From XYA12-FULL-58-9 sp001798605 (GTDB lineage: Bacteria; Myxococcota; XYA12-FULL-58-9), in contig DAINMX010000242.1 of the NCBI GenBank assembly GCA_036736205.1, positions 1-9,879 on the forward strand: 9,879 nt of DNA. Reading direction: 5' to 3'. The notes beneath the pieces are model-generated. The model saw only the letters and a list, made by a program, of their open reading frames with translations. It was not told where the DNA came from and searched no databases. Each line of letters starts with the position of its first letter. Positions within the stretch are counted from its first letter, which is position 1. Shown here one piece after another: positions 1 to 6,062 of the stretch. The translations under genes were made by a program, and so were the position numbers.

Positions 1-150
1 GTCGCCTGGGTAGGGGTCTCCCTGCCGCGCGTCGCCTGGGTAGGGGTCTCCCTGCTGCATGTCGCCTGGGTAGGGGTCTCCTTGCTGCGTGTCGCCTGGG
101 TACGGGTCTCCCTGCTGCGCATCGCCTGGGTACGGGTCTCCCGGCTGCGC
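1..150. repeat. 30-bp tandem repeat, five copies, inside the exported-protein gene
   Basis: Five head-to-tail 30-bp units start at 1, 31, 61, 91 and 121. Each has the core GTCGCCTGGGTA, then GGGTCTCC, on the plus strand. A degenerate sixth begins at 151. Units differ at a few positions, such as TAGGGG versus TACGGG and the last four bases. The unit length is ten codons, so copy-number change keeps the frame and only adds or removes one G-D-x-Q-Q-G-D-P-Y-P decapeptide. The array continues past the left edge, so the true copy number is unknown. Confidence 0.95.
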
Positions 151-318
151 GTCGCCCTGGCTGTCGCCCTTATTGGGCGACGTCGGGTAAATACACTGAC
201 CCGAGGTGCAGACTCGGGGCCGATAACAATCGGTATCCTGGGTGCAACCGTCCGTGCTCCCGTCACAATGAATTTGGGCCAAAGAGAGCAGCAGCAAGGG
301 AAGTGTTTTGCGTGTCAT
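1..318 (-). CDS. Exported cysteine-motif protein with decapeptide repeats (3' end off the window)
   Basis: Open minus-strand frame from an ATG at 316-318 to the window edge (106 codons visible, no stop). Residues 1-16 look like an export signal: MTRK, then a leucine-rich stretch (LPLLLLSLA). C18 follows A-Q-I-H, which is not a good lipobox, so lipoprotein or signal peptidase I export are both possible. Residues 25-42 form a C-x5-C-x5-C-x4-C module (C25, C31, C37, C42) of the CTxDxDCxxxxVCxxGxC type that is common after the signal peptide of myxobacterial surface proteins. From about residue 55 the protein becomes a tandem decapeptide, G-D-x-Q-Q-G-D-P-Y-P, with about five copies before the edge. 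No catalytic domain is visible. It is probably an envelope or secreted structural or adhesive protein, but that is inference. It lies 93 nt downstream of imuB on the same strand. The opposite strand is also open here only because of the repeat periodicity. Confidence 0.72.
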   Translation of the reverse strand, partial: MTRKTLPLLLLSLAQIHCDGSTDGCTQDTDCYRPRVCTSGQCIYPTSPNKGDSQGDAQPGDPYPGDAQQGDPYPGDTQQGDPYPGDMQQGDPYPGDARQGDPYPGD

Positions 319-411
319 GACCACCCATCTGTATGTCAGGACTTACCGTGAAGACGGCATTGTAATCGGTTGGCCGCTGGTATTCCACCACAGGTGTCGG
401 GATCCGGGCAA

Positions 412-1965
412 TCAGTCATACCAGCCATGGACCAGCCAACAACCTCTGTGGTGTTGGTAGGTGAGACGGTAGGTCATGCCGTCCTGCATGTGCATGTCAT
501 AGATGTCGACGTGTCGCAGTCTCGAGCTCTTGTCTGCATTGTCCTCACCGTTGTTCTCCCACCAGTTGTGATTGCGGCGAAACGGCCCCTGGTGACTCTC
601 GATACGGCCCTTGATCTCACGGCCGTCGAGCATACAGGGTCGCCCTCCCCGCCAGATGACGTCGACTGGCTGCGGCGGGCGAAGACGGCGCAGGACAACT
701 GGCGGCGCTTCGGGAAGACGGCCCTCTTGCGGTGATCTGGGATGGGCTTTCGTCTTTACGCTTGCCTTTATGCTTGCCGTTGGGCTTGTCCCTGCCGCGA
801 AGGCCGTGACCACGAAGGCATCGTCCTCGTAGGAGTCGCACGGTGTCGGGGTACCGACGCGTTCCGCGCCACACAAGGCTTGCAAGCGTGCGACGGTCAC
901 AGCAAGCTTGTCGGGCGCGGGACCTGCGGGCTCAAACAGACCGAGCTGATGTCGCCGCGGCGTAACGGGCAGAACCCGAACCATGACCGCCGTGATCGGT
1001 TGCTCGGGGGGATACTTGGCGAGGTGCAGTCGGCACAGGGAGAGGAGCGCGCTGATGTCGCGGGTGGGCACGGTGATCTCGACGTGTCGTTCACAGGTGC
1101 CAACGCCCTCGTAATCCAAAGACAGGTGCAAATCGCCGGCCAAAAAGCCACGCAGGGCCACCCGTTGCACCAGCCGATCGAGCATACCGCGCAGCACAAA
1201 GGCCAGTGGCTCGAGATTCTCGAGGGCATACTCGAGGCTCATGCGCTCGACGATTTGCTCGACTTCAGCCGTCGGCCGCAAACCACCGCCCACGTCATCT
1301 CCTCTTGCCTGGGCATAGAGCATTGAGCCCTCGGGACCGAGCTTGTCGGCGACCTGTTTGGCCCCAAGAGCGAGCAGTTCCCCTACGCGAGACAAACCTA
1401 GGCGCTCGAGCATGTCGAGCAGCTTTCGACTCGGCTCGAGGGCATAGAGGGGCAAGCCCTCAACCACGTCATATTCAGCATCGGCGGCGATGTGCGCACA
1501 ACCCGCGCGCAGTGCGAGGCGAGCTAAGGTCTTGCTGCGCGCTATCGCTGTGTGAACTTGTAGGCCGATAGCGTCTGCAGAGCGTCGCAGCGCCTGTGCC
1601 ACCAAGGCTGGGGGACCGATGAGTTTTTCGAGGCCCGCCGCATCGACATAAGCCCAACCGAGCTCCCCCTTCTCCACCCGCGGTGACACTGAGCGTGCCA
1701 CATCCATGAGAGCATCGTGGGTTGATGCTTCGAGAACATCATCCCTGGCCCGTGCGTGCAGATCCGGACACAAGGCCCGCGCCTGCGCAAGAGTCAGACC
1801 TGGACGAATGCCGTACTCCTCTTCGGCAGTTTGGCTGACGAACTCAAGGGTGGCACCACCACCGAGTGAATTCCTAACGATGACCAAAGCCTCACCGTCG
1901 AGATTGGGATGTGCGCGCAAAGCTGCCTGCAAAGGCAAGTCGACAGCGTAGACAGCAACGATCAC
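412..1965 (-). CDS. imuB: ImuB, catalytically degenerate Y-family polymerase-like mutasome subunit
   Basis: A 517-aa Y-family-fold protein, the usual size for ImuB. In characterised systems ImuB bridges ImuA and the error-prone polymerase DnaE2 to the beta sliding clamp for damage-induced translesion synthesis. Visible parts: palm/fingers about 1-170; a helix-hairpin-helix-like stretch about 187-210; little-finger region about 235-335; a clamp-binding motif QLGLF at 340-344; a proline/lysine-rich linker about 390-430; and a C-terminal module about 435-517 (WRGGRP ... WW ... YD ... WLVHGWYD) typical of long ImuB proteins. The site equivalent to the SIDEAYLD motif of active Y polymerases reads AYVDAAGL (105-112): D108 is kept, but the neighbouring Glu is Ala109, so catalysis is probably lost. 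The start is GTG at 1963-1965. An in-frame TGA 15 nt upstream, which is also the imuA stop, rules out a longer form. It is probably co-transcribed and translationally coupled with imuA. Confidence 0.92.
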   Translation of the reverse strand: MIVAVYAVDLPLQAALRAHPNLDGEALVIVRNSLGGGATLEFVSQTAEEEYGIRPGLTLAQARALCPDLHARARDDVLEASTHDALMDVARSVSPRVEKGELGWAYVDAAGLEKLIGPPALVAQALRRSADAIGLQVHTAIARSKTLARLALRAGCAHIAADAEYDVVEGLPLYALEPSRKLLDMLERLGLSRVGELLALGAKQVADKLGPEGSMLYAQARGDDVGGGLRPTAEVEQIVERMSLEYALENLEPLAFVLRGMLDRLVQRVALRGFLAGDLHLSLDYEGVGTCERHVEITVPTRDISALLSLCRLHLAKYPPEQPITAVMVRVLPVTPRRHQLGLFEPAGPAPDKLAVTVARLQALCGAERVGTPTPCDSYEDDAFVVTAFAAGTSPTASIKASVKTKAHPRSPQEGRLPEAPPVVLRRLRPPQPVDVIWRGGRPCMLDGREIKGRIESHQGPFRRNHNWWENNGEDNADKSSRLRHVDIYDMHMQDGMTYRLTYQHHRGCWLVHGWYD

Positions 1966-1980
1966 AACGCCACCGACAGA

Positions 1981-2766
1981 TCAATCACTGGGTTGGCCGA
2001 GCTCGATGCGCACACAGCCGCCGGGTATATCCTCGCGCCAGCGCAACACCCGCACAAACATGCCAGGGCCACGCCGCCGACAACCGAGACGCAACATCGC
2101 GGCGGAACCCGCAACCTCTCGTGGTGCCAACGAGATCAGCACCGTGGCGGTGCTCTCGAGCCGCCGTGTCAGACGCACCCACCACGCCGGTCGCGTTGCC
2201 GCTTGATCTCTGGCATTGGCCAAATCCATCACCAACACTGCAAAGCCACCTGCGTCGAGAACCAGATCAGCCGCCTTGAGTGTTTGGTTGATCGCCTTTT
2301 GCTCGGACGGTCGAACCCACAAAAGCCGGTCGAGACAAACCCCTGCCCCCTGCACACTCCAAGGATCGAGGGCGTTGCCGGGATCCAGCCAGGCTACCGT
2401 CTCACCCCGTCGAGTCGCAGCGGCCAAGATGGCCAAGCTCATGGCCGTACGTCCTGACGAGCCGGCACCGATGATCTCTGTGACCCCACCACAGGGCAGC
2501 CCGCCCCCGAGTAGCGCATCGAGAGCGACCAGACCCGTGGACAAACGAGCGCGCCGCTCTTGTTCCCGTGGTTTTTGCAGCGCGGGGTGGCTGCGTAGCC
2601 AGCTAAGCACATCCGCTGTTGCTCCAGGGCTTGCTGTTGCTCCAGGGCTTGCTGTTGCTCCAGGGCTTGCTGTTGCTCCCAAGTCGGTTCCAAGAGCCGA
2701 CACCAACTTTGGGGCCGCGTCATCAATGGAAGTCATGAGGGTAAGCTGTGTGGAATGGCGGCGCAT
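1981..2766 (-). CDS. imuA: ImuA, RecA/SulA-like mutasome subunit
   Basis: A 261-aa RecA-like protein directly upstream of imuB (15-nt gap), the conserved gene order for the mutasome. The core begins near residue 74 with L-S-T-G-L-x-A-L-D-A-L-L-G-G-G-L, the usual lead-in to a RecA-type ATPase. A degenerate Walker A follows at 100-107 (GAGSSGRT, Arg replacing the normal Lys), and a Walker B-like strand at 175-181 (FAVLVMD). The C-terminal part has WRED-I-PGG-x-VRIEL, usual for this family. The N-terminal extension holds three ATASPG hexapeptides (31-48) encoded by an 18-bp tandem repeat. ImuA is thought to assist ImuB and DnaE2 assembly and bind RecA. The start is ATG 2764-2766; an alternative ATG at 2734-2736 (residue 11) is equally possible because neither has a clear Shine-Dalgarno site and the candidate promoter sits almost on the first ATG. 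Likely SOS controlled (see box at 2770-2785). Confidence 0.87.
   Translation of the reverse strand: MRRHSTQLTLMTSIDDAAPKLVSALGTDLGATASPGATASPGATASPGATADVLSWLRSHPALQKPREQERRARLSTGLVALDALLGGGLPCGGVTEIIGAGSSGRTAMSLAILAAATRRGETVAWLDPGNALDPWSVQGAGVCLDRLLWVRPSEQKAINQTLKAADLVLDAGGFAVLVMDLANARDQAATRPAWWVRLTRRLESTATVLISLAPREVAGSAAMLRLGCRRRGPGMFVRVLRWREDIPGGCVRIELGQPSD
2618..2680. repeat. 18-bp tandem repeat, 3.5 copies, within imuA
   Basis: The unit GTTGCTCCAGGGCTTGCT (plus strand) occurs perfectly at 2618-2635, 2636-2653 and 2654-2671, with a half copy at 2672-2680. It encodes ATASPG hexapeptides in the flexible N-terminal extension of ImuA, ahead of the ATPase core. Identical copies point to recent slippage expansion. 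Changes in copy number would stay in frame. Confidence 0.97.
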
Positions 2767-2769
2767 AAA

Positions 2770-2785
2770 CTAAACAAATGTACAG
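2770..2785 (-). promoter_or_regulatory. Candidate LexA/SOS box in front of imuA
   Basis: The minus strand reads CTGTACATTTGTTTAG, matching 10 of 12 fixed positions of the palindrome CTGAAC-N4-GTTCAG, and close to the LexA box reported for Myxococcus xanthus as I remember it. It overlaps the candidate -10 hexamer TACATT (2777-2782) and ends 3 nt before the imuA ATG, a place where a bound repressor would block transcription. imuA-imuB operons are SOS-controlled in most studied bacteria, which supports the call. Confidence 0.55.
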
Positions 2786-2805
2786 TATCAAATTCGTAAC
2801 AGCAA
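2777..2805 (-). promoter_or_regulatory. Candidate sigma-70-type promoter of imuAB
   Basis: On the minus strand, TTGCTG (2800-2805) and TACATT (2777-2782) are separated by exactly 17 nt, each matching 4 of 6 consensus bases. The region is much more AT-rich than its surroundings. The predicted transcription start falls about 2770, leaving a leader of only a few nucleotides before ATG 2766. The transcript may therefore be nearly leaderless, or translation may begin at the second ATG (2736). The same layout is seen in front of the mrfA gene. Confidence 0.4.
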
Positions 2806-2968
2806 GCTTCTCACCAAACAAACCCCCAAACCAAAAAGAGCCCAAAACTCCGCAACCCCATGGAAAGACACAAACTCCTCGATACTGCGTTCGTGCCAGA
2901 GGTCGTCGCTGCGAGGCTGCGGCGCTACTTCGAATCCGCGACCGGTATAACCTGGGTGGTCGCCGCAA

Positions 2969-3526
2969 TCAGTGCAAGTCGCTCACTTCGTGCCAAAGCT
3001 GAGCCAAGCCCAACCCTAGCGCTTTCTCTGCGATCACGTCTTTGGCAACCGGAGTTTGACTGAGAATGCCACGGATGTCTGTCAGGTGCTTGGGTGAGCT
3101 GCCTTCTTTGTAATATTGCAGCTTGCGAAGGATGACATACTCTGGGGGGGCCAGCCAGATGGTGCCGTTCCCGAGTTCGATTCGCCGTCGTTCTCGAAAA
3201 GCCCATGCGTGCAGATCATCGCAACGTAGATACACATCGGCTTTGAAACCGGTTTCATGATGGATCAAATTGAAGTGTCCGCGCGTCTCACGCCTAAGCT
3301 CGGTTTCGATAACCTCTGGCGGTGGGGCATAGAACTCCTCCAACGGGAATGCATCGACAAAGGACTGTAGCTGCTTGGGCAGAAGTTCTAGGACCAAGTC
3401 GACATCATGGGTGATCCGGGGCTCTCCGTAAATGATACCTGCCACACTGCCTGTCACGAAGTAGCCCACATCGAGTTCATTGAGTCGGTCCGTGAAAATG
3501 CGAAACAGGGTGGGCAACTCGGTCAC
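2969..3526 (-). CDS. Minimal nucleotidyltransferase-fold protein
   Basis: A 185-aa protein with the polymerase-beta-like nucleotidyltransferase signature. G26-S27 lies in FVTGSVAGIIYGEPR, followed by the metal-binding pair D41-x-D43 (THDVDLV) and a likely third Asp, D97 (FKADVYL). A downstream KLQYYKEGSSPKHLTDIRGIL stretch (135-155) resembles the AbiEii-like/DUF-type single-domain nucleotidyltransferases. All three acidic residues appear intact, so an active NMP transferase acting on protein, RNA or a small molecule is possible; the substrate is unknown. The start is GTG at 3524-3526, which overlaps the TGA of the 69-aa gene in GTGA, so the two are translationally coupled. The pair might be a toxin-antitoxin or defence-type module (the MNT/AbiEii families often are), but many such proteins are simply uncharacterised. 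Confidence 0.8.
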   Translation of the reverse strand: MTELPTLFRIFTDRLNELDVGYFVTGSVAGIIYGEPRITHDVDLVLELLPKQLQSFVDAFPLEEFYAPPPEVIETELRRETRGHFNLIHHETGFKADVYLRCDDLHAWAFRERRRIELGNGTIWLAPPEYVILRKLQYYKEGSSPKHLTDIRGILSQTPVAKDVIAEKALGLGLAQLWHEVSDLH

Positions 3527-3732
3527 GTTCGTGCTCGCATGAATGCCAGTCGGGTTGCCGCTTCAACCTGTTTTTCAGACCAGTCCGGGTGAGCTGTTCG
3601 CAAACCAGCCTTCTTCAGGGTCCTCGCTGACCAATACAATCGATCGGAGGCTGCGACCTTCTCGGCCGGAGTCATGCGTCGAAAAATATTCTGACGAATT
3701 CGCTCCGCCTCTCTTTCGTGCTCGGCTTCCAT
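3523..3732 (-). CDS. Small 69-aa protein paired with the nucleotidyltransferase
   Basis: Short charged protein, mostly helical in appearance: an acidic-basic N-terminus (EAEHEREAERIRQNIF), then R-R-M-T-P-A-E-K (18-25), SDRLYWSARTLKKAGLR (29-45) and HPDWSEKQVEAATRLAF (48-64). The TP-x-EK ... LYWSAR ... HPDW-x-E-x-x-V pattern is one I associate with small uncharacterised proteins encoded just ahead of single-domain nucleotidyltransferases in several phyla; I know no function. The chosen start is ATG 3730-3732. A longer in-frame extension to 3942 exists, but its first 70 residues are low-quality, cysteine/proline-rich and overlap the upstream region and start of the divergent gene. There is no strong Shine-Dalgarno site. 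It has no signal peptide or membrane segment. The 4-nt overlap with the nucleotidyltransferase implies joint expression, perhaps a physical partner or antidote. Confidence 0.68.
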   Translation of the reverse strand: MEAEHEREAERIRQNIFRRMTPAEKVAASDRLYWSARTLKKAGLRTAHPDWSEKQVEAATRLAFMRART

Positions 3733-3931
3733 CCCGTTCAGGTTACAGGAATCGCAACCGATCGTGCAACAGCAGGATCTGGGGTCTGGGGGCCAAGGGC
3801 ACGGTGAACCGATCTTGTCGATCTCGCCCGATCGCCCGATCTGGAGGACGCAACGTTTGTCACGCGGTGGCGATAATTTTGTGCGATGATGGGCTTCGGT
3901 GTCATCACGAGACACTGGACGAACCAACGCT

Positions 3932-3935
3932 GGAG
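3932..3935 (+). promoter_or_regulatory. Ribosome-binding site deciding the start of the 706-aa gene
   Basis: GGAG within TGGAGAAGACA lies 6 nt before the ATG at 3942-3944. It is the clearest Shine-Dalgarno match in the window and supports this start over the longer frame that opens at 3543. Confidence 0.7.
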
Positions 3936-3941
3936 AAGACA

Positions 3942-6062
3942 ATGGAAATCACCCAAATACCAGGTCAACGATACACAACAACGGCGGCTTTGACCCTGAG
4001 GGAGCAACTCGGCAGTCCCAAACCTGGCTTGACGCAACCAAGTCCAGACGACGGGGCCGAAAGCTTGCTCGCGTTGATCGCTGCCGAGGGGCCCAAACTT
4101 TTCACCGGGCGAGTCCCAACCATTTCCATGGCAGAAGGCGCATGGCTGGTCATGATCGGCGAACATCCCGCGGCGAAAGCCGATCCGCGGGTGGGCGCGA
4201 AACTCTTCGAGCTAACCCAAGGCCGAACGATCAGCCGCACGGCAATGGAGGCTGGACTGGGCAGCTACCTCGAAGGACTCAGCCCGACTACGTCTAGCAA
4301 CAACTTCGAGAACCCCACGATCGTCGCCGTTGGTGATGGAGGCAATGACGGAAACGTCGCAAACAGCGCGCACAACGTGGTCTCCGTGCTCACCGGTGCA
4401 AACCGACCGGCGCAGGTGCCCACCTTCAAACGCCCCGTGATCCACTCGAAGAAAGCACCCATCTTTGTCGGCGATTGGCGTCTTAGTTCTGACGCGCTCG
4501 AGCAATACAACAAGCCCAAGTATTGGGGCAGCTGCACCGTCAAACTCAGCGGCACCAAGAAACTCCAAGTTCACGACCAGTGTTACGACGTTGGCGGCGG
4601 GGAAGCCGGCATTCGCCTCATGCCTACCAGCGACAATGGGACGGTCATTGATGAGAATGGCCAAGAAGTCGCAGGCCACGTGGTCATCGACAAGTTTCTG
4701 CGCCAAGAGCAGGGTTTGAATGCCAACGACCCGATCTTCACATTCATCGCCTACAGCCACCCTGAAGAACACAAGGGTACCCTCGCAGACTTGGCTCGTT
4801 CGTCGGTCAAGCCCGAGATGGCGTTCACCCACATGGGCGTCTATCGCGGTGATGGTCTAACCACCAACTCGCCGGGCGGCTACCACGGTAACCGGTGGTC
4901 AAATGAAGGTTATCCTGCAACGGTTTACACCCTCTCCCTCGACGGGGTAGACCAAGGCACGCTCAATCGCAATCTCGCGATCGTTGACGATGTGCTCAAT
5001 AACCGCGTCGAGTTCCCTGCGGACTACAAAAACGACAAGTTCCGCACCAATGATCTCAATACCAATCTCATGTTCTTTCGAGACTGGGTGCGCGATGCCT
5101 CCTACTTGCACGAGGACAATTCCTGGGCGACCTATTGTGCAGAGCACAAGACCATCGTTGCCAACGTCGGGCTCAATCTGCCGATGAATGAGGATTCATT
5201 CAAGGAGGTCTACGGCGATGAGGGGGCCAATCTCTGGTCACAATTCAAGACGGTTTACAAACGCACCACGGGCAAACGTTTCACCCCCGACATGGAGACC
5301 CATTTCGAGCCGCTTTGGAAGAAGGAAGGATTGACGGTCGACCAGATCCGGCCGTTTGCCGACCTCGATGCGTACCAAGCCTATCAAACTGCGTTCTTGT
5401 CCAGCACCGTGGATGCCTACAACGGTTTCAAACCTGTGGCCCCCGGCCAAGGGATGGTGTGGCCACCGGAAACTTCGGTCGACTTGATCAAGAACTTTGT
5501 CGAGACCTACGCCCCGTTCACCGAGGCGGGCGGATTCGTGCAAGCGGGGACGATTATGGGATTCAAGGATGAGATCGTCGGGCGCATGCACATTTCGGTC
5601 GGCCGCTTCCTCGAATTGGCGAAGCCACTCATCAGCAAGATCATGATTGCCGAGGCCATGGCCGACGCCAACGATGTTGCATGGATAAAGCAGGCGACCG
5701 CCCACCTCTACGGCGCGTTTGGTGGCGACGTCGAGGCAATGCTCGCCGGTGGGGCACCTAACGCAAACCTTATAGGCCTGGTGGAAAGTTGTCTCGAAGG
5801 CGCCAAGGCCGCATTGCCGAAGATCCTGCAGGACGGTCCGAAGAAGCGCGCAGAGGCGCACGCCTGGCTGCGGCAGAACATGGTCGAAGACATTGTCAGG
5901 GCGCAAAGAGAACCGGTTGGCGATGAGGACGCAACGATGTTCTATTCGCCCCCGGCCGTGCTCAATCGCATCCTCGCTGGCATCCATCCTTGTAGCAAGC
6001 ACGTCACCCTAAGGGCGGTGTGCACTGCGGTCGATTCGGAAGAGCTGCAGAGATCGACCTAG
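3942..6062 (+). CDS. Uncharacterised 706-aa protein, possible permuted papain/NlpC-like domain
   Basis: I do not recognise a named family. There is no signal peptide or clear transmembrane helix, so it is probably cytoplasmic or exported by a non-Sec route. Residues 1-150 are variable and Ser/Thr/Asn-rich; about 150-260 look beta-rich. The middle (about 280-425) contains FTHMGVYRGDG with H297 and, about 100 residues later, WATYCAEH with C399, E401 and H402. That order (H-x-G-V-Y first, C-x-E later) fits circularly permuted papain-like hydrolases such as YiiX/LRAT-type NlpC-P60 relatives, so a thiol hydrolase core is a reasonable guess. About 430-706 is helical, with no recognised domain. The ATG at 3942 is preceded by GGAG. 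The frame is open further upstream (to 3543), but that part is antisense to the 69-aa gene and not protein-like. It is the only plus-strand gene here, divergent from the nucleotidyltransferase pair and convergent with mrfB, whose stop codon overlaps its own. Confidence 0.88.
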   Translation: MEITQIPGQRYTTTAALTLREQLGSPKPGLTQPSPDDGAESLLALIAAEGPKLFTGRVPTISMAEGAWLVMIGEHPAAKADPRVGAKLFELTQGRTISRTAMEAGLGSYLEGLSPTTSSNNFENPTIVAVGDGGNDGNVANSAHNVVSVLTGANRPAQVPTFKRPVIHSKKAPIFVGDWRLSSDALEQYNKPKYWGSCTVKLSGTKKLQVHDQCYDVGGGEAGIRLMPTSDNGTVIDENGQEVAGHVVIDKFLRQEQGLNANDPIFTFIAYSHPEEHKGTLADLARSSVKPEMAFTHMGVYRGDGLTTNSPGGYHGNRWSNEGYPATVYTLSLDGVDQGTLNRNLAIVDDVLNNRVEFPADYKNDKFRTNDLNTNLMFFRDWVRDASYLHEDNSWATYCAEHKTIVANVGLNLPMNEDSFKEVYGDEGANLWSQFKTVYKRTTGKRFTPDMETHFEPLWKKEGLTVDQIRPFADLDAYQAYQTAFLSSTVDAYNGFKPVAPGQGMVWPPETSVDLIKNFVETYAPFTEAGGFVQAGTIMGFKDEIVGRMHISVGRFLELAKPLISKIMIAEAMADANDVAWIKQATAHLYGAFGGDVEAMLAGGAPNANLIGLVESCLEGAKAALPKILQDGPKKRAEAHAWLRQNMVEDIVRAQREPVGDEDATMFYSPPAVLNRILAGIHPCSKHVTLRAVCTAVDSEELQRST
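6059..6062. other. Palindromic CTAG shared by two convergent stop codons
   Basis: The plus-strand 706-aa gene ends with TAG at 6060-6062, and the minus-strand mrfB ends with TAG at 6059-6061. The palindrome CTAG provides both stops. No intergenic space remains, so any terminator for either gene must lie inside the other's coding sequence. I found no obvious hairpin with a T-tract. Confidence 0.93.

Noticed and set aside
82..351. Plus-strand open frame over the 30-bp repeat
   Set aside because: It is antisense to the exported protein. It stays open because the repeat length is a multiple of three, and its protein is a valine/arginine-rich artefact, while the minus strand gives a signal peptide and cysteine motif.
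2929..2937. TTCGAATCC resembling a tRNA T-loop
   Set aside because: The flanking bases do not form a T-stem (GCTAC versus CCGCG), and no anticodon or acceptor arm is present nearby.
2938..2963. Inverted repeat GCGACC/GGTCGC just after the nucleotidyltransferase gene
   Set aside because: The stem is only six pairs (plus one G-T) with a loop of about 14 nt and no T-run follows on the minus strand, so it is too weak to call a terminator.
3736..3742. GTTCAGG half-site like part of a LexA box near the 69-aa gene start
   Set aside because: The other half does not match (CTTCCA instead of CTGAAC), so I treat it as chance.
3872..3877. GATAAT as a -10 element for the 706-aa gene
   Set aside because: No -35 hexamer lies at 16-18 nt; the nearest TTGTCA (3857-3862) is only 9 nt away. 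The promoter for this gene stays unassigned.
3543..3941. N-terminal extension of the 706-aa gene
   Set aside because: The 133 added codons lie antisense to the 69-aa gene and its upstream region, look unlike a protein and lack a ribosome-binding site. ATG 3942 has GGAG at proper distance.
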